A stretch of DNA of 64,000 bases, from NCBI GenBank assembly GCA_032622095.1, contig CP136064.1:257465863-257529862 (forward strand), in the 5' to 3' direction. Under the pieces are notes generated by a model. It made no database searches, was not told the DNA's origin, and saw only the letters and a program-made list of their open reading frames with translations. Made by a program: the position numbers and the translations under genes. Source of the stretch: Siphonodentalium dalli. Taxonomy: Eukaryota; Mollusca; Scaphopoda; Gadilida; Siphonodentaliidae. How positions within the stretch are numbered: position 1 is the stretch's first letter; every line of letters begins with the position of its first letter. Positions 52,801-61,966 of this stretch are shown here, in pieces.

Positions 52801-55800
52801 TAAGAAAGAAACTTATCAGTTATTCCAGAACCAAGTATAGAAACAATTCTCAATTCAGGAATAACCTCATTAACAGCATCAAAAGGAAGTACAGAATCTC
52901 TAGTGCATACCGAAAAAACCTACTACTTGCCAAAAAGAGTCAAATTGTAAAGAGGATACAACACCTGTCAATAATAGACAATGTAATAAAATCTTTCAGG
53001 GAGCAAACTGCACATGGACCTGAGTATGTATGTGCCAGCTGCAACCGTGTTTTGTTTCAAAACCAGGTGACGAGATGTAATTTAGATAACTATAGTCTAA
53101 AAGGTTCCAATGTTGATGCTATTGCTAAGAAGTGCATCACTAAGAAGTATTTGCATGAATGCTCAGATGAATGCCCTGATAATTGTCAGTTTCTTGAGAG
53201 GCCATGCAGCAAACTCTGGATCTGCTATACTTGTCATCGCAAAATTCAGCAAGGAAAGATTCCCTCTGGTTCTTTTGTTAATAACATGGAACTTGATCCA
53301 ATACCTGAAGAGATCGCAAATATCAACCGACTAGAATGCCACCTCCTAGCACCACTACTCCCCTTCAAAAAGATTGTTAAATTACCCAGAGGTTCACAAG
53401 AAGGAATTCGAGGTTCAGTAGTTTGTGTCCCTACTGATATGAGTAAAACTGCAGATGTCTTGCCAAGGCCCGAAAACACAAGTTCGTTACTTCGAGTAAA
53501 ATTGAAACGGAAAAGGAGCTATGAGGGTTATTATGAATATGAATATGTGAATACAAAGAGGGTTATCACTGCTTTGTCCTATCTTAAAAGGCACAACAAG
53601 TTTTTCAAGGATATAACAATTGATGAACGATGGAATGAAGCAAACATGGACAATGACCAAAGCTCAGACTCGACTGATTCTGAATCTGACATGGAACAGG
53701 ATGTTACTGATGATAAATCAGACAGTGCAAGTGATTCTGAGAATGAACATGGTGCTCGCGACTCTGCATTTCCTGTTGATTCATGTCTGCAACCAGAGGA
53801 TATCGGTCAATTTGTACTTGATAGCCACAGTGATGAGATATTTGATGTTGCACTAGCAGAAGGAAACAAACCAGTGTACATGCTCGGTGATGAGGACATA
53901 GAAGGTAAAGCATTTCCAAAACAATTTCCTGAAGGGCAGCATACATTTAAGAGTGAACGAAAAGTGCGGTTAACATTGGCACAATATTTTAAGCACAGAC
54001 TGATGCATGTGGATAATAGGTTTGCGAGGGACACAGATTACATATTCTTCAGTCAGTATATATCTGAGCTTCAGCAGGTACTGTCCCAGATTTCTATTGC
54101 TTGTAGAAAATCTAATGCTAAGTCAAGTGACGGATCAGAGATAACTGGTAGTGATCTGAGAGACAAGGAGAAGCGAGACGAACTACTCAATAGTGATCAG
54201 GCATACAGATTTCTCAAGACCATAAGAAGTAGTCCGGCATACTGGGAAAACTGCCAGAAAGATCTATTTGCTATGTTAAGAATGGTTGGTATACCAACGT
54301 GGTTCACAAGTTTCTCTACAGCTGAGTTCCGATGGCCTGAGATTATAAAAACTATTTTGATTCAACAGAATGACACAAGGACTTTTGAAAAACTGGACTG
54401 GGATGAAAAGTGCAAAATTCTGAAATCAAATCCTGTGACTGTTGCAAGAATGCTTTCAGATAGATTCCACAAGTTTTTCAAAAAGGTGATTATGTCAGAG
54501 TCCGAACCTATCGGTAAAGTTAAAGATTTCTTCATCAGGGAAGAAAATTCTGACAAGTTTAGACCGCATTGGCATTGTGTGATTTGGATCGATAATGCGC
54601 CTCAGTTTGATGTTGACAATGATGCTCTTGTGGTTGCATTCATTGATAAATACATAACCTGTCTTACACCAGATGAGGAAACTGATCCAGAATTGTTTGA
54701 CATAGTTAAAAGTGTGCAACAACATAGCAAGAACCACACAACATCTTGTCGCAAACGAGGAACAACCTGCAGGTTTAATTTTCCCAGGCCACCATCTGAG
54801 GAGTCATTCATTGCTAGAGCGAAGAGTATGGAAACTGAAGAACATCAAACCGAGAAGGAAAATGCAAAAACATTAGTTGAGTCATTATGGAAACTGCTGC
54901 TAGATAAGAATGAGGAGATAACAAGTTGCAAGGAACTACTTGATAAGGCTAATGTAGACCAGTCTGACTTGGAAGTAGCTTTGAGCCGATTGTCTACACG
55001 CAATACTGTTGTTCTCAAAAGATCACCTAAAGACATGTGGACTAATCAATACAATGCATATCTCTCAAGATGCTGGAATGCCAATCTTGACATTCAGTAT
55101 GTATTGGATGCATACAGTTGTGTTGTGTATATCATTAGCTACATCTCAAAGAATGAGAAAACAATGGGATCATTTTTGAAACAGACTAAAAAAGAAGCTG
55201 AGAAAGGGAATTTGTCCGCTAAGAAAACAATGAGAAAGCTTGGATCAACATACCTAAACAAGCGAAATGTGTCGGCCATTGAAAGTGTCTTCAGAGTTTG
55301 TGAACTGCCCCTTAAAGAATGTTCAAGAAATGTTGTGTGGATACCTCTTGGGGAGAATCCTGTCCGAATAAGTCTTCCTCTGGATCAAATAAACGAAGAC
55401 TCTGAACGAGTTTGGATGATTAACATCACTGAGAGATATGAAGCAAGACCACTGCTGATTGAGTTCAAGTCAATGTGTTTGGCTAGATTTTGTTCAGAGT
55501 ATAGAGTTCTCTGTAAAAGTCAACTTCCCAAGAATGCTGAGAATTGTGCTGAGGATAAAATAACAGCAACTGTGTTCCGACTACAGAATGAACTTGGATA
55601 TGTTCAAAAGAGAACAAAGTCAAGTCCAGCTGTCATAAAGTATCCTAGATTTGTACTAGAAAAGGAACGCGAGAAGTTCTACCAAAGCATGCTACAACTG
55701 TACCTGCCCCATCGTAATAAAGAACAACTGAAGCCAAGTCCATTTCAATTGTACATGGACTTTTATGAGTCTGGAAACATTAGATCAGAGAATGACATTT

Positions 55801-58208
55801 GCACTGTGAAATCTGTAGTGGAGGACAACAGAAAGCATTATGAGGCAAATGCTAGTGCAATTGATAATGCCCAGGATTCTATCCACAAAGTCAATCCTGA
55901 AGATGCATGGGCTAATATGTGTCCTGAGTCAGAAGTAGACAGATTGGATGATTCAAATATGCCAGTATCAACAGTTGAACAGGATGAAAATATTGATTGC
56001 AAAAATGAGTTTGGCAATATTCCATCTGAATCTAGGAATGAAAGACATTATGATGTCTATGATAAAAGTGAAATTCTGCCACTGATGAGAACTCTGAATG
56101 AGCAACAAAGCAAAATATTTCATAAAGTACGCAACTGGTGCCTTGATAAAATTCACGGAAAAAATCCAGAACAATTCTTTCTACATTTAACTGGTGGAGC
56201 AGGCACTGGAAAATCTCTTCTGATAAAATGTCTGTATTATGAAATGAACCGGCTGCTATCCCAAATATCCAACAACCCAGATGACACTGTTGTTTTGTTG
56301 ACAGCATCCACTGGTAGTGCAAGCTTCAACATTATAGGTACAACTCTACATACAGCATTCTCGATTCCATTATTTCTCGGTGAAAGATGTGTGCCTCTAA
56401 AAGAAAACACTATGAATACCATGAGGTGTAAATTAAGCTCTCTTCTCCTATTGATAATAGATGAAATTTCTATGATCAAATATAATCTACTGCACTATGT
56501 GAGCGAGAGATTGAACCAGATAAAGAGAACTTGTGGAAATGACAAAATCTGCTTTGGAGGAGTTTCTGTTATAGCAGTAGGTGACTTCTATCAGATTCCA
56601 CCTGTTTGTGTCTCAGAGGAAGACAAACTATTTTCAAGGGTGCCTGGACGTAAACTCTGGGACAAACGCTTCTCCATTGCCATTCTTGACAAAATCATGA
56701 GACAGAAAGATGATGCTGATTTTGCATACATGCTAAACAGGTGTAGAACCAAATATCGAGCTGAACGTCTGTTGCCACAGGATGTTGATATGTTGTCTGG
56801 TTGTATAAATAGAGATGTTGGAGAAGCATTACTATTAGCCAGCACAAAAGCCGAGGTCGGCGATCACAACACAAAAATGTTGCAGAAAGTTTGCAGTAAT
56901 CTTTTCACCATTGATGCTCAGGATTACAAAACAAATAAGGCAACTGGAGTTACTGTTAGACTAAACAGACCCTGTACCTCAAAGCAGTTGAAAACCTACT
57001 TGCCTCATTCCATTGTCCTAGCTGAAGGCTGCAGAGTAATGTTGGTGAAGAATCTAGATATTGATGATGGTTTGGTGAATGGCGTTATTGGAACTGTGAT
57101 AGATTTGAAAAACTTTGAAAATGTTGATATAGATATGAAAAGAGTGTATATCAGGTTTGACAATGAAAGAGTTGGAAGGAAAAGACTTTCTGGGCTAGAA
57201 GGCGAAATGCGAACGATTGAAATTGTACCAGATGAACATCACATTGGAAGTAGCCAAGTAACTGTGAGGAAACAGTTCCCATTGACGTTGTCATATGCAT
57301 GTACAATTCATAAGGCTCAAGGAATTACACTGGAAAAGGCTGTTATCTCACTGAAAAATATATTCTCCCCTGGTATGGCCTATGTTGCATTGAGTCGAGT
57401 GACATCACTTGAAGGACTTTCAATAATAAATTGTGAATCTCATGAAATCACTGATAAGATCTATTGTGATGAAAAAGTCTCAAAAGCACTCAATAGAATG
57501 CCAGATTTCATTGAAGCTGAGAAAACCTCATCTGGCCAATGTTTAAAAATCATTTTGCACAATATTGAAGGTTTATCATGTCATTTTGAAGATCTTAAAG
57601 CAGATCAAAGAATTTTTACTGCTGACTGTATAGCTCTCGTTGAAACGTGGCTTGCCCCCAGCGATATAGGAAGTTTGAGATATGATATAGATGATTATGA
57701 GTTTCATCACACTGCCAGGTCTGAATGTTTTGACGAGTCCACAAATTTTTTTAAGAAAATGAAAAAACAAGAACATGGTGGTGTTGGGGTTTATGTGAGC
57801 AATGAATCAGACTTCCGCAGAACTCAGATTGGTCTCATCAATCTCGAACACATTTGCACATACAATTACAATTTAGATTTACTCTTGGTTGTAATATACA
57901 GGCCTCCACAATATGCGGTAAAAGTGTTCACGCCAAAAATACATGAGATTTGTGCAGTAGCTGAACATTACACAAATGTGCTCCTGATAGGCGACTTTAA
58001 TCAGAATGACTTACAAAATTCTTCTCTAAGTACACTCATTGAAAGCAAAGGTTTTCAACAAATTATCAAGTTCCCTACAACAGAAGGCGGCACTCTGTTG
58101 GATCATGTCTACTTTAAAGGAGAACTCTCTGTATCTTGCAGCAGACTCTCTGAATATTATAGTTATCACGAGGGAATTGCCATTGATGTAAACACCACTG
58201 TAAGTTGA
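49896..58208 (+). CDS. Helentron-type rolling-circle transposon protein (proteases, HUH Rep, PIF1 helicase, APE-like endonuclease)
   Basis: A single 2770-codon frame. Visible in order: basic N-terminus (1-35); low-complexity tract (about 38-125); C76/herpes-tegument-protease-like domain (about 250-480) with GNQC, Cys274, and a DSH triad, Asp414/His416; OTU protease (about 520-655) with DGDGNC, Cys536, and GNH, His648; basic 18-residue repeats (about 818-997); Cys/His-rich and DUF6570-like region (about 1040-1240); acidic linker (about 1252-1286); Helitron Rep (about 1360-1760) with the HWH motif at 1558-1560 and tyrosines 1745 and 1749; PIF1-type helicase (about 2075-2510) with Walker A GGAGTGKS at 2100-2107 and DE at 2189-2190; APE-like endonuclease (about 2550-2765) with Asn2556, Glu2583, Asp2700, Asn2702 and His2758. 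Helitron proteins nick, unwind and transfer one strand by rolling circle; a C-terminal endonuclease marks the Helentron branch. The intact frame and catalytic residues suggest recent activity. Protease targets are unknown. Confidence 0.95.
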   Translation: MPKKRVLGDIQRRERHRRQMAKKREEQKQTKGKKQTTNLLTNLLTNKPTHKPTNKPTNKPAYKPYEQTCLQTCLQTCLQTCQSANLPICQTANLPICQTANLPICQTANMPIYKQTTNKPQTRQSKLQNENMQTRNGRFIQTSLINHTNPNSVNTQTQLNLANSANLTNANRTSGYTNVSESSGAKFESASFDVGNIPHGLLKSCSVVLSNIAPKKQDCDKYEINNATIVSTKTCTYSQQLNQDDECAVDMSSIQGNYSQGNTALFGLIAGNQCAAVCLLAAAYSHIKNIFLWNTSDMDKVINHGSRMYSFVINERKKLPHQEKITLINLKFLDVQELPKIYTVFDTEFLFDIKIPVQASVFSSNEDEISWGIIPMIDALQSIFEVSDYCFATFLIFTVIIGKTGRGNKYFMIDSHARNYQGLVDGDGTSVLLKFNNLNEVAEHFGELLLSMNQVGRQQIDLTGLNVKTSNDPENNLVITGQTDASAVIFNPLRDKFRAVKCHEIGLTMNDEIKYGHCQLISDHFLTRQIDGDGNCFFRAISYALTGSENFHLDLRGKVMKHMQDRSLKFQKWLRPTFSSISQYLHDTKMKDEGTWATEMEVLAMADLLNTYIMIHTTSWLKYPPKSFNSSRISYPEMIFLQNLNGNHYNVVLAVRQDSVSKSKSLTSCDDQTCKPKIMDQPSYQKLQADKYCEIGLTNQTDKPEVFKQPSFQKKLKRKNKSRWTVHYKRQKVRNQNKTGSRNEYVSLYQASHIKAKNERDQQNYATNKALKLEKKAKSVHKYQSNKEFRLRACIYSQDKYKNQEPFRSAVKTRSATKYATNSELRKKKISYSKAKYATQSEFRKKLKSYSKSKYATQSEFRKKKVSYSKAKYATQSEFRKKLKSYSKSKYATQSEFRKKKISYSKDKYATQSEFRKKKISYSKAKYATQSEFRKKLKSYSKSKYATQSEFRKKLLSYSRTMYATQSELRKKLISYSRTKYRNNSQFRNNLINSIKRKYRISSAYRKNLLLAKKSQIVKRIQHLSIIDNVIKSFREQTAHGPEYVCASCNRVLFQNQVTRCNLDNYSLKGSNVDAIAKKCITKKYLHECSDECPDNCQFLERPCSKLWICYTCHRKIQQGKIPSGSFVNNMELDPIPEEIANINRLECHLLAPLLPFKKIVKLPRGSQEGIRGSVVCVPTDMSKTADVLPRPENTSSLLRVKLKRKRSYEGYYEYEYVNTKRVITALSYLKRHNKFFKDITIDERWNEANMDNDQSSDSTDSESDMEQDVTDDKSDSASDSENEHGARDSAFPVDSCLQPEDIGQFVLDSHSDEIFDVALAEGNKPVYMLGDEDIEGKAFPKQFPEGQHTFKSERKVRLTLAQYFKHRLMHVDNRFARDTDYIFFSQYISELQQVLSQISIACRKSNAKSSDGSEITGSDLRDKEKRDELLNSDQAYRFLKTIRSSPAYWENCQKDLFAMLRMVGIPTWFTSFSTAEFRWPEIIKTILIQQNDTRTFEKLDWDEKCKILKSNPVTVARMLSDRFHKFFKKVIMSESEPIGKVKDFFIREENSDKFRPHWHCVIWIDNAPQFDVDNDALVVAFIDKYITCLTPDEETDPELFDIVKSVQQHSKNHTTSCRKRGTTCRFNFPRPPSEESFIARAKSMETEEHQTEKENAKTLVESLWKLLLDKNEEITSCKELLDKANVDQSDLEVALSRLSTRNTVVLKRSPKDMWTNQYNAYLSRCWNANLDIQYVLDAYSCVVYIISYISKNEKTMGSFLKQTKKEAEKGNLSAKKTMRKLGSTYLNKRNVSAIESVFRVCELPLKECSRNVVWIPLGENPVRISLPLDQINEDSERVWMINITERYEARPLLIEFKSMCLARFCSEYRVLCKSQLPKNAENCAEDKITATVFRLQNELGYVQKRTKSSPAVIKYPRFVLEKEREKFYQSMLQLYLPHRNKEQLKPSPFQLYMDFYESGNIRSENDICTVKSVVEDNRKHYEANASAIDNAQDSIHKVNPEDAWANMCPESEVDRLDDSNMPVSTVEQDENIDCKNEFGNIPSESRNERHYDVYDKSEILPLMRTLNEQQSKIFHKVRNWCLDKIHGKNPEQFFLHLTGGAGTGKSLLIKCLYYEMNRLLSQISNNPDDTVVLLTASTGSASFNIIGTTLHTAFSIPLFLGERCVPLKENTMNTMRCKLSSLLLLIIDEISMIKYNLLHYVSERLNQIKRTCGNDKICFGGVSVIAVGDFYQIPPVCVSEEDKLFSRVPGRKLWDKRFSIAILDKIMRQKDDADFAYMLNRCRTKYRAERLLPQDVDMLSGCINRDVGEALLLASTKAEVGDHNTKMLQKVCSNLFTIDAQDYKTNKATGVTVRLNRPCTSKQLKTYLPHSIVLAEGCRVMLVKNLDIDDGLVNGVIGTVIDLKNFENVDIDMKRVYIRFDNERVGRKRLSGLEGEMRTIEIVPDEHHIGSSQVTVRKQFPLTLSYACTIHKAQGITLEKAVISLKNIFSPGMAYVALSRVTSLEGLSIINCESHEITDKIYCDEKVSKALNRMPDFIEAEKTSSGQCLKIILHNIEGLSCHFEDLKADQRIFTADCIALVETWLAPSDIGSLRYDIDDYEFHHTARSECFDESTNFFKKMKKQEHGGVGVYVSNESDFRRTQIGLINLEHICTYNYNLDLLLVVIYRPPQYAVKVFTPKIHEICAVAEHYTNVLLIGDFNQNDLQNSSLSTLIESKGFQQIIKFPTTEGGTLLDHVYFKGELSVSCSRLSEYYSYHEGIAIDVNTTVS
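50010..50270 (+). repeat. Coding minisatellite in the Helentron N-terminus
   Basis: Two simple arrays lie back to back. The first has a 12-nt unit (acaaacctgctt / aacaaacctacg), read first as NKPT/NKPA-type and, after a small length change, as CLQT-type repeats. The second has a 24-nt unit read as ANLPICQT. The tract is free of stops in more than one frame on both strands. It is probably a disordered, length-variable linker. Confidence 0.9.
52347..52886 (+). repeat. 54-bp coding repeats (18-residue units) in the Helentron
   Basis: About nine to ten units start at 52347, 52401, 52455, 52509, 52563, 52617, 52671, 52725, 52779 and 52833. The typical unit is KYATQSEFRKKLKSYSKS. The central copies are nearly identical and the outer ones diverge, the usual sign of expansion from the middle. 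Basic and aromatic residues are regularly spaced. Related K-Y-x-x-x-x-x-F-R repeats occur in other animal Helitron proteins as I recall, and DNA binding is a reasonable guess. Confidence 0.9.
58198..58205 (+). promoter_or_regulatory. Splice-donor-like sequence overlapping the Helentron stop
   Basis: The last codons are ACT-GTA-AGT-TGA, so a consensus GTAAGT donor begins at 58201, inside the final three codons. It may be chance, or the frame may be an exon that is normally spliced on. The endonuclease domain already looks complete before this point (ending around a YSYHEG motif), so the unspliced stop is also plausible as the true end. Confidence 0.35.
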
Positions 58209-58334
58209 AGTTCATTTAATTATTCCTTAAAATTATAGGTATATTTCAATTACATATTATATTATTTTCAAATTTATTCAATATAAAACTGTATAAAACA
58301 ACATTAAGATCCCTATACTTTTTTTGCTATTTTT
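58209..58334. other. Short 3' flank of the Helentron frame
   Basis: Very AT-rich, with no canonical AATAAA signal that I can see and no clear terminal hairpin of its own. The transposon's right end was not located; it may lie here or at the palindrome that follows at 58335. Confidence 0.4.
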
Positions 58335-58985
58335 AGTCGAGTTTTTGAAAAACTCGACTTATGGTGGGCGGGTGGGCGGGCGGGCGGTGGTGGGCGGACC
58401 TAAAGAATGCCTTATAACTTTGACATTTGTGAATGGATTCAAAATCATTCTGGGATATGAGTTGCTCCCAATAACTATTTACTGCCTGTAGAAAATGGAT
58501 CACGTCCAAACTTTTTGACAACAGTTCTCCATCTTTGATGACTTTTTTGCAATTAAATCACCTGTTAGCTCGATAACTCAATCAAATATTAACTGATTAT
58601 AACTATATTTGATATATGAGTCTCTTGCAACAATATCTCAGACGAGTTCGAAAACCAGGTTTGTCCAAATTTTGTCCCTGGATTTATGGACCTTATTTTG
58701 TCTATTTTTAGCATGTTTTTCACTGTTAGTGCGATAACTCAATTAAATATTAACTGATTCAAACCATATTTGATATACATGTATGAGTCTCTTGCAACAA
58801 TAACTCATCCGGACGAGTTTGAAAACCAGGTTTGTCCGACATTTTGAGCCTTGTGTGGGCCTTATTGCCAAGTTATTGGCAGTTTTTTTCGACTGCCAAT
58901 AAACTTGACATAGCATCTTGGATGCGTACCCCTTGTATCTAGTGTTGAAATTGTTTGGGATATTCAGGAGTCCATTAGTTGACAA
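58335..58985 (+). mobile_element. Palindrome-headed repeat element with duplicated core
   Basis: It begins with a perfect 25-base hairpin (12-base arms agtcgagttttt and complement around one G, 58335-58359). A (GGGC/GGGT)-rich tract to about 58398 and 'ccttataactttgac' follow. From about 58565 a core of about 170 bp is present twice. It is marked by 'gataactca-t-aaatattaac', 'tatgagtctcttgcaacaat' and 'aaaaccaggtttgtcc'. The design (palindrome, GC-rich tract, tandem core with an 'ataactc' phrase) matches the pearl-like elements elsewhere in the window, though the sequence differs. The right boundary is uncertain. Confidence 0.6.
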
Positions 58986-60195
58986 GAGCTAATCAAACAC
59001 TAGTTGATTAATCAGACCCCTTCCTAAAGTTCCTGTTTCTATGCCCATATATGTATAAAATGGGCCGTGTGGCATCATAGTTTAGGGTACCGCTTGGCAT
59101 TGGTGTGTACAATTTGTTTGGCTTGTAGGAGGGCTGAAAATATGATTTTAAGTCTACAAAATAAGAGCTATAACTGTCAGTTTAGCCTCTATTATACCTG
59201 GCAGTAATGGTTTGATGATTTAATTATTTTATAAAGGTACCATAGTATACAAAATGAGATGTCTGAATTTGATGTATGTTTTTGGAATTCGATGTCGGCC
59301 AGCTCTGTGTGGTAGTACTCCACCGGAAAAGATCTTGATTTCTCTCCCTTGAAAACAGTCGTCTGCACTTGGAAGACAAAATTAAAAAATTTATAAAACA
59401 TTTTTTTCCTTTTTTTAATATATTTGATTATCTATCGACTCACAAGATGGTTATAAACTGGCATGCGCTCTATCATCGTTAGCTATGTTAACGAAGACAA
59501 TCAATTTCAGCCAAAAAATGGTTAAAATTAATATTTTTCAAAGTCAATCTAAGGGAGATAATTCAACTTGTGAGGCAATTCCTGCGAAAAGGTTATGCTC
59601 TGATCATTTCTCTATCTTTTAACCAAGCACTCATGTGCTGTTTATTAATCACCATAGTGCAGCGGATGCAGTATCCCCCTCAAAATGGTGAAAATGGCCA
59701 GAAATTGTGTTATGCTACCTTTAAGAAGCATTTGAAATTAACTATTTTTGGTCGATTAATCTTCCGTATTTTCATGTCAACATTGGATTATTTGTATATT
59801 CTTTATAAAACACCTTTTCCCTTTCTCAGACATCGGATTCATTTCCAAAAATCAAATTTAAACCAAAACATGTGTATGTTACTAAATATAGGGCACTATT
59901 CCACCTGCAAAAACCTGTTAAGATTTTGAATATTGAAGATTGTGTGCCTGCACTCCGCAAGTAAGTATATATTATATTAGGGGACACTTTATTAATTGTA
60001 AACAATCACAGGAGAATGTTGTGAAGGGGGGTGGTGCAGCCATTTTGTATTATATAGCCAAGGCATACATGGGGAAAAGAAGGGGGGTTTGCGTGGCATC
60101 TCTTTTTGTCTTATTTAATTGAGAGACTTCATAAAATTAATATCGATAGAGTCAACCATACACAAATGTATGTGTCTTATTTTTTCTTGTTACAG
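58986..60195. other. Stretch without recognised genes
   Basis: I see no repeat copy or gene. A 119-codon plus-strand frame (59570-59929) has no recognisable motif and AT-rich, non-coding-like composition. The last 20 bases form a pyrimidine-rich acceptor (tattttttcttgttacag) before the endonuclease relic. Confidence 0.4.
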
Positions 60196-60577
60196 GTGAT
60201 AATGCCACAGATTTTTAACTCTGTCCCGAGCGAGAGAAAACTGGCCTCATTACAGCAGTCAATTATGCGTAACATCCTTAGAACTTCATCTGGTTGCCAT
60301 TTTTGAACTGCACATGTGCGAGATGAATATGGGAAGTTGAGTGTGAGATGGGTTGCCAAAGTACAGTCTGTTGCAGCACATCGATTCGCCTACTTTGTTC
60401 ATCACCGAGTACCATCAAACCATGCGTCTCATCTATGCCACAAGAAGGACTGTTAACTCAAGTCATATATCACTGCAGCCGGACAAAATAAATAAAGACC
60501 GGAGAGACTGCCTGTACAAGACATCATGTGATGTTCATATAATGTATCATTCGTGCATGTTATGGTTATATCGGCAG
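60196..60577 (+). pseudogene. Broken I-PpoI-like His-Me finger endonuclease (zinc-binding homing-endonuclease domain)
   Basis: The stretch lies between a good splice acceptor (AG at 60194-60195) and a consensus donor (CAG|GTAAGA after 60577), so it looks like one exon. Reading from 60196, an N-terminal part ending SSGCHF meets TGA at 60304. The same frame then continues as a GKLSVRW-type strand, then AAHRFAYFVHH and SHLCHKKDC, up to a TAA at 60454. The rest, VNSSHISLQPDKINKDRRDC followed by further Cys and His residues (C-x2-H-x4-C type), resumes in another frame from 60452. The CH...C...H...N...C...C..H pattern is that of the zinc-binding His-Me finger nucleases typified by I-PpoI, in which a His is catalytic and an Asn binds metal. 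The stop sits where a Trp would be expected. One stop and one frameshift make it a likely relic; sequencing error or intron structure are alternatives. Confidence 0.65.
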
Positions 60578-60852
60578 GTAAGATACATATATAAATCACT
60601 AATAAATGTTTAAAGTCATTCTGCGACTTGCGTAGTGAATGATAAAGAGCTAATTTGTCTCATTTTCTCAATTGCACAGTCATTGGATGTGTCATGACAA
60701 GCGACACCAACATATTTTGGCAATAAAATTAGCAATTTCCCTGTGCTGTGGGTGGTCTAATGGACCACAGAACAGCAAAGTGCTTGAAAAATTTCTGCTT
60801 CAGAGTGTGCTGTTTGGTTCGTACATAAAAACACAATGGTTGATACTTTCAT

Positions 60853-60882
60853 TATAGCCCCTTTTTTTAAAAAGGGGGTATA
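60853..60882. repeat. Hairpin head of a CCGT/174-bp repeat element
   Basis: An inverted repeat (tatagccccttttt against aaaaagggggtata) with one mismatch is followed at once by 'ctgttttgcacctgtccgtc'. It has the same position and role as the hairpins that head the other repeat families in this window. Confidence 0.8.
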
Positions 60883-60895
60883 CTGTTTTGCACCT

Positions 60896-61966
60896 GTCCG
60901 TCCGTCCGTACGTCCGTCCGATGTCTGTTCATGTCATAACTTGAATAATAGTGCTCGGATCTCAATGAAATTAGGTATGTATGTTCACTACTATGAGGAC
61001 ATTAAATAGAGGGTTCCATCGTTTTGTTCGGATTTTCCATTCTAGAGTTATTCATCTTTGTTTATCTGGAAATGTTGAATTTTTTGTCCATCTGGTGTCT
61101 GTTCATGTTGTAACTTCAACAGTTGTGCTGGGATCTCAATGAAATTTGGTATGGATGTTCACAATTATGAGGACATTAAATAGAAGGTTCCATCGTTTTG
61201 TTCAGATTTTCCATTCTAGAGTTATTCATCTTTGTTTATCTGGAAATGTTGGATTTTTTGTCCGTCTGGTGTCTGTTCATGTCATAACATGAACAGTAGT
61301 GCTCAGATCTCAATGAAATTTGGTATGGATGTTCACTACTATGAGAGCATTCAATAGAGGGTTCCATCGTTTTGTTCGGATTTTCCATTCTAGAGTTATT
61401 CATCTTTGTTTATCTGGAAATGTTGAATTTTTTATCCATCTGGTGTCTGTTCATGTCGTAACTTCAACAGTTGTGCTGGGATCTCAATGAAATTTGGTAT
61501 GGATGTTCACAACTATGAGGACATTAAATAGAGGGTTCCATCGTTTTGTTCAGATTTTCCATTCTAGAGTTATTCATCTTTGTTTATCTGGAAATGTTGG
61601 ATTTTTTGTCCGTCTGGTGTCTGTTCATGTCATAACATGAACAGTAGTGCTCAGATCTCAATGAAATTTGGTATGGATGTTCACTACTATGAGGACATTA
61701 AAAAGAGGGTTCCATCGTTTTGTTCGGATTTTCCATTCTAGAGTTATACATCTTTGTTTATCTGTACATGTTGGCTTTTTGGTCCGTCTGTTGTCTGTTC
61801 AGGTCATAACTTGAACAGTAATGCTCGGATCTCAATGAAATTTTGTATGGATGTTCACCACTATGAGGACATTTAATGGCACATTCAACTGTTTTGTTTT
61901 GTTTTTTTGTGCTATAGTTATTCATCTTCGTTTATATGAAAATGCTGATTTTTGGGTCCATCTGTC
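60896..61966 (+). repeat. CCGT tract followed by six tandem 174-bp repeats
   Basis: After a (CCGT)n-like tract (60896-60920), the word gtctgttc recurs at 60923, 61097, 61271, 61445, 61619 and 61793: exactly 174 bp each time, without indels. Each unit contains 'atctcaatgaaatttggtat', 'ggatgttcac', 'ggttccatcgttttgttc' and 'ttccattctagagttattc'. Units 2 and 4 (cttcaacagttgtgctggg) are more alike than units 3 and 5 (catgaacagtagtgctcag), giving an alternating two-unit pattern. Together with the hairpin at 60853 this is another pearl-like element. Confidence 0.9.

Noticed and set aside
59570-59929. 119-codon frame
   Set aside because: No motif, AT-rich composition and no splice or start context that favours it over chance.
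60680-60857. Possible next exon after the endonuclease relic (acceptor at 60678-60679)
   Set aside because: The acceptor is acceptable but the encoded residues show no recognisable continuation of the nuclease fold and the frame runs into the next hairpin element.
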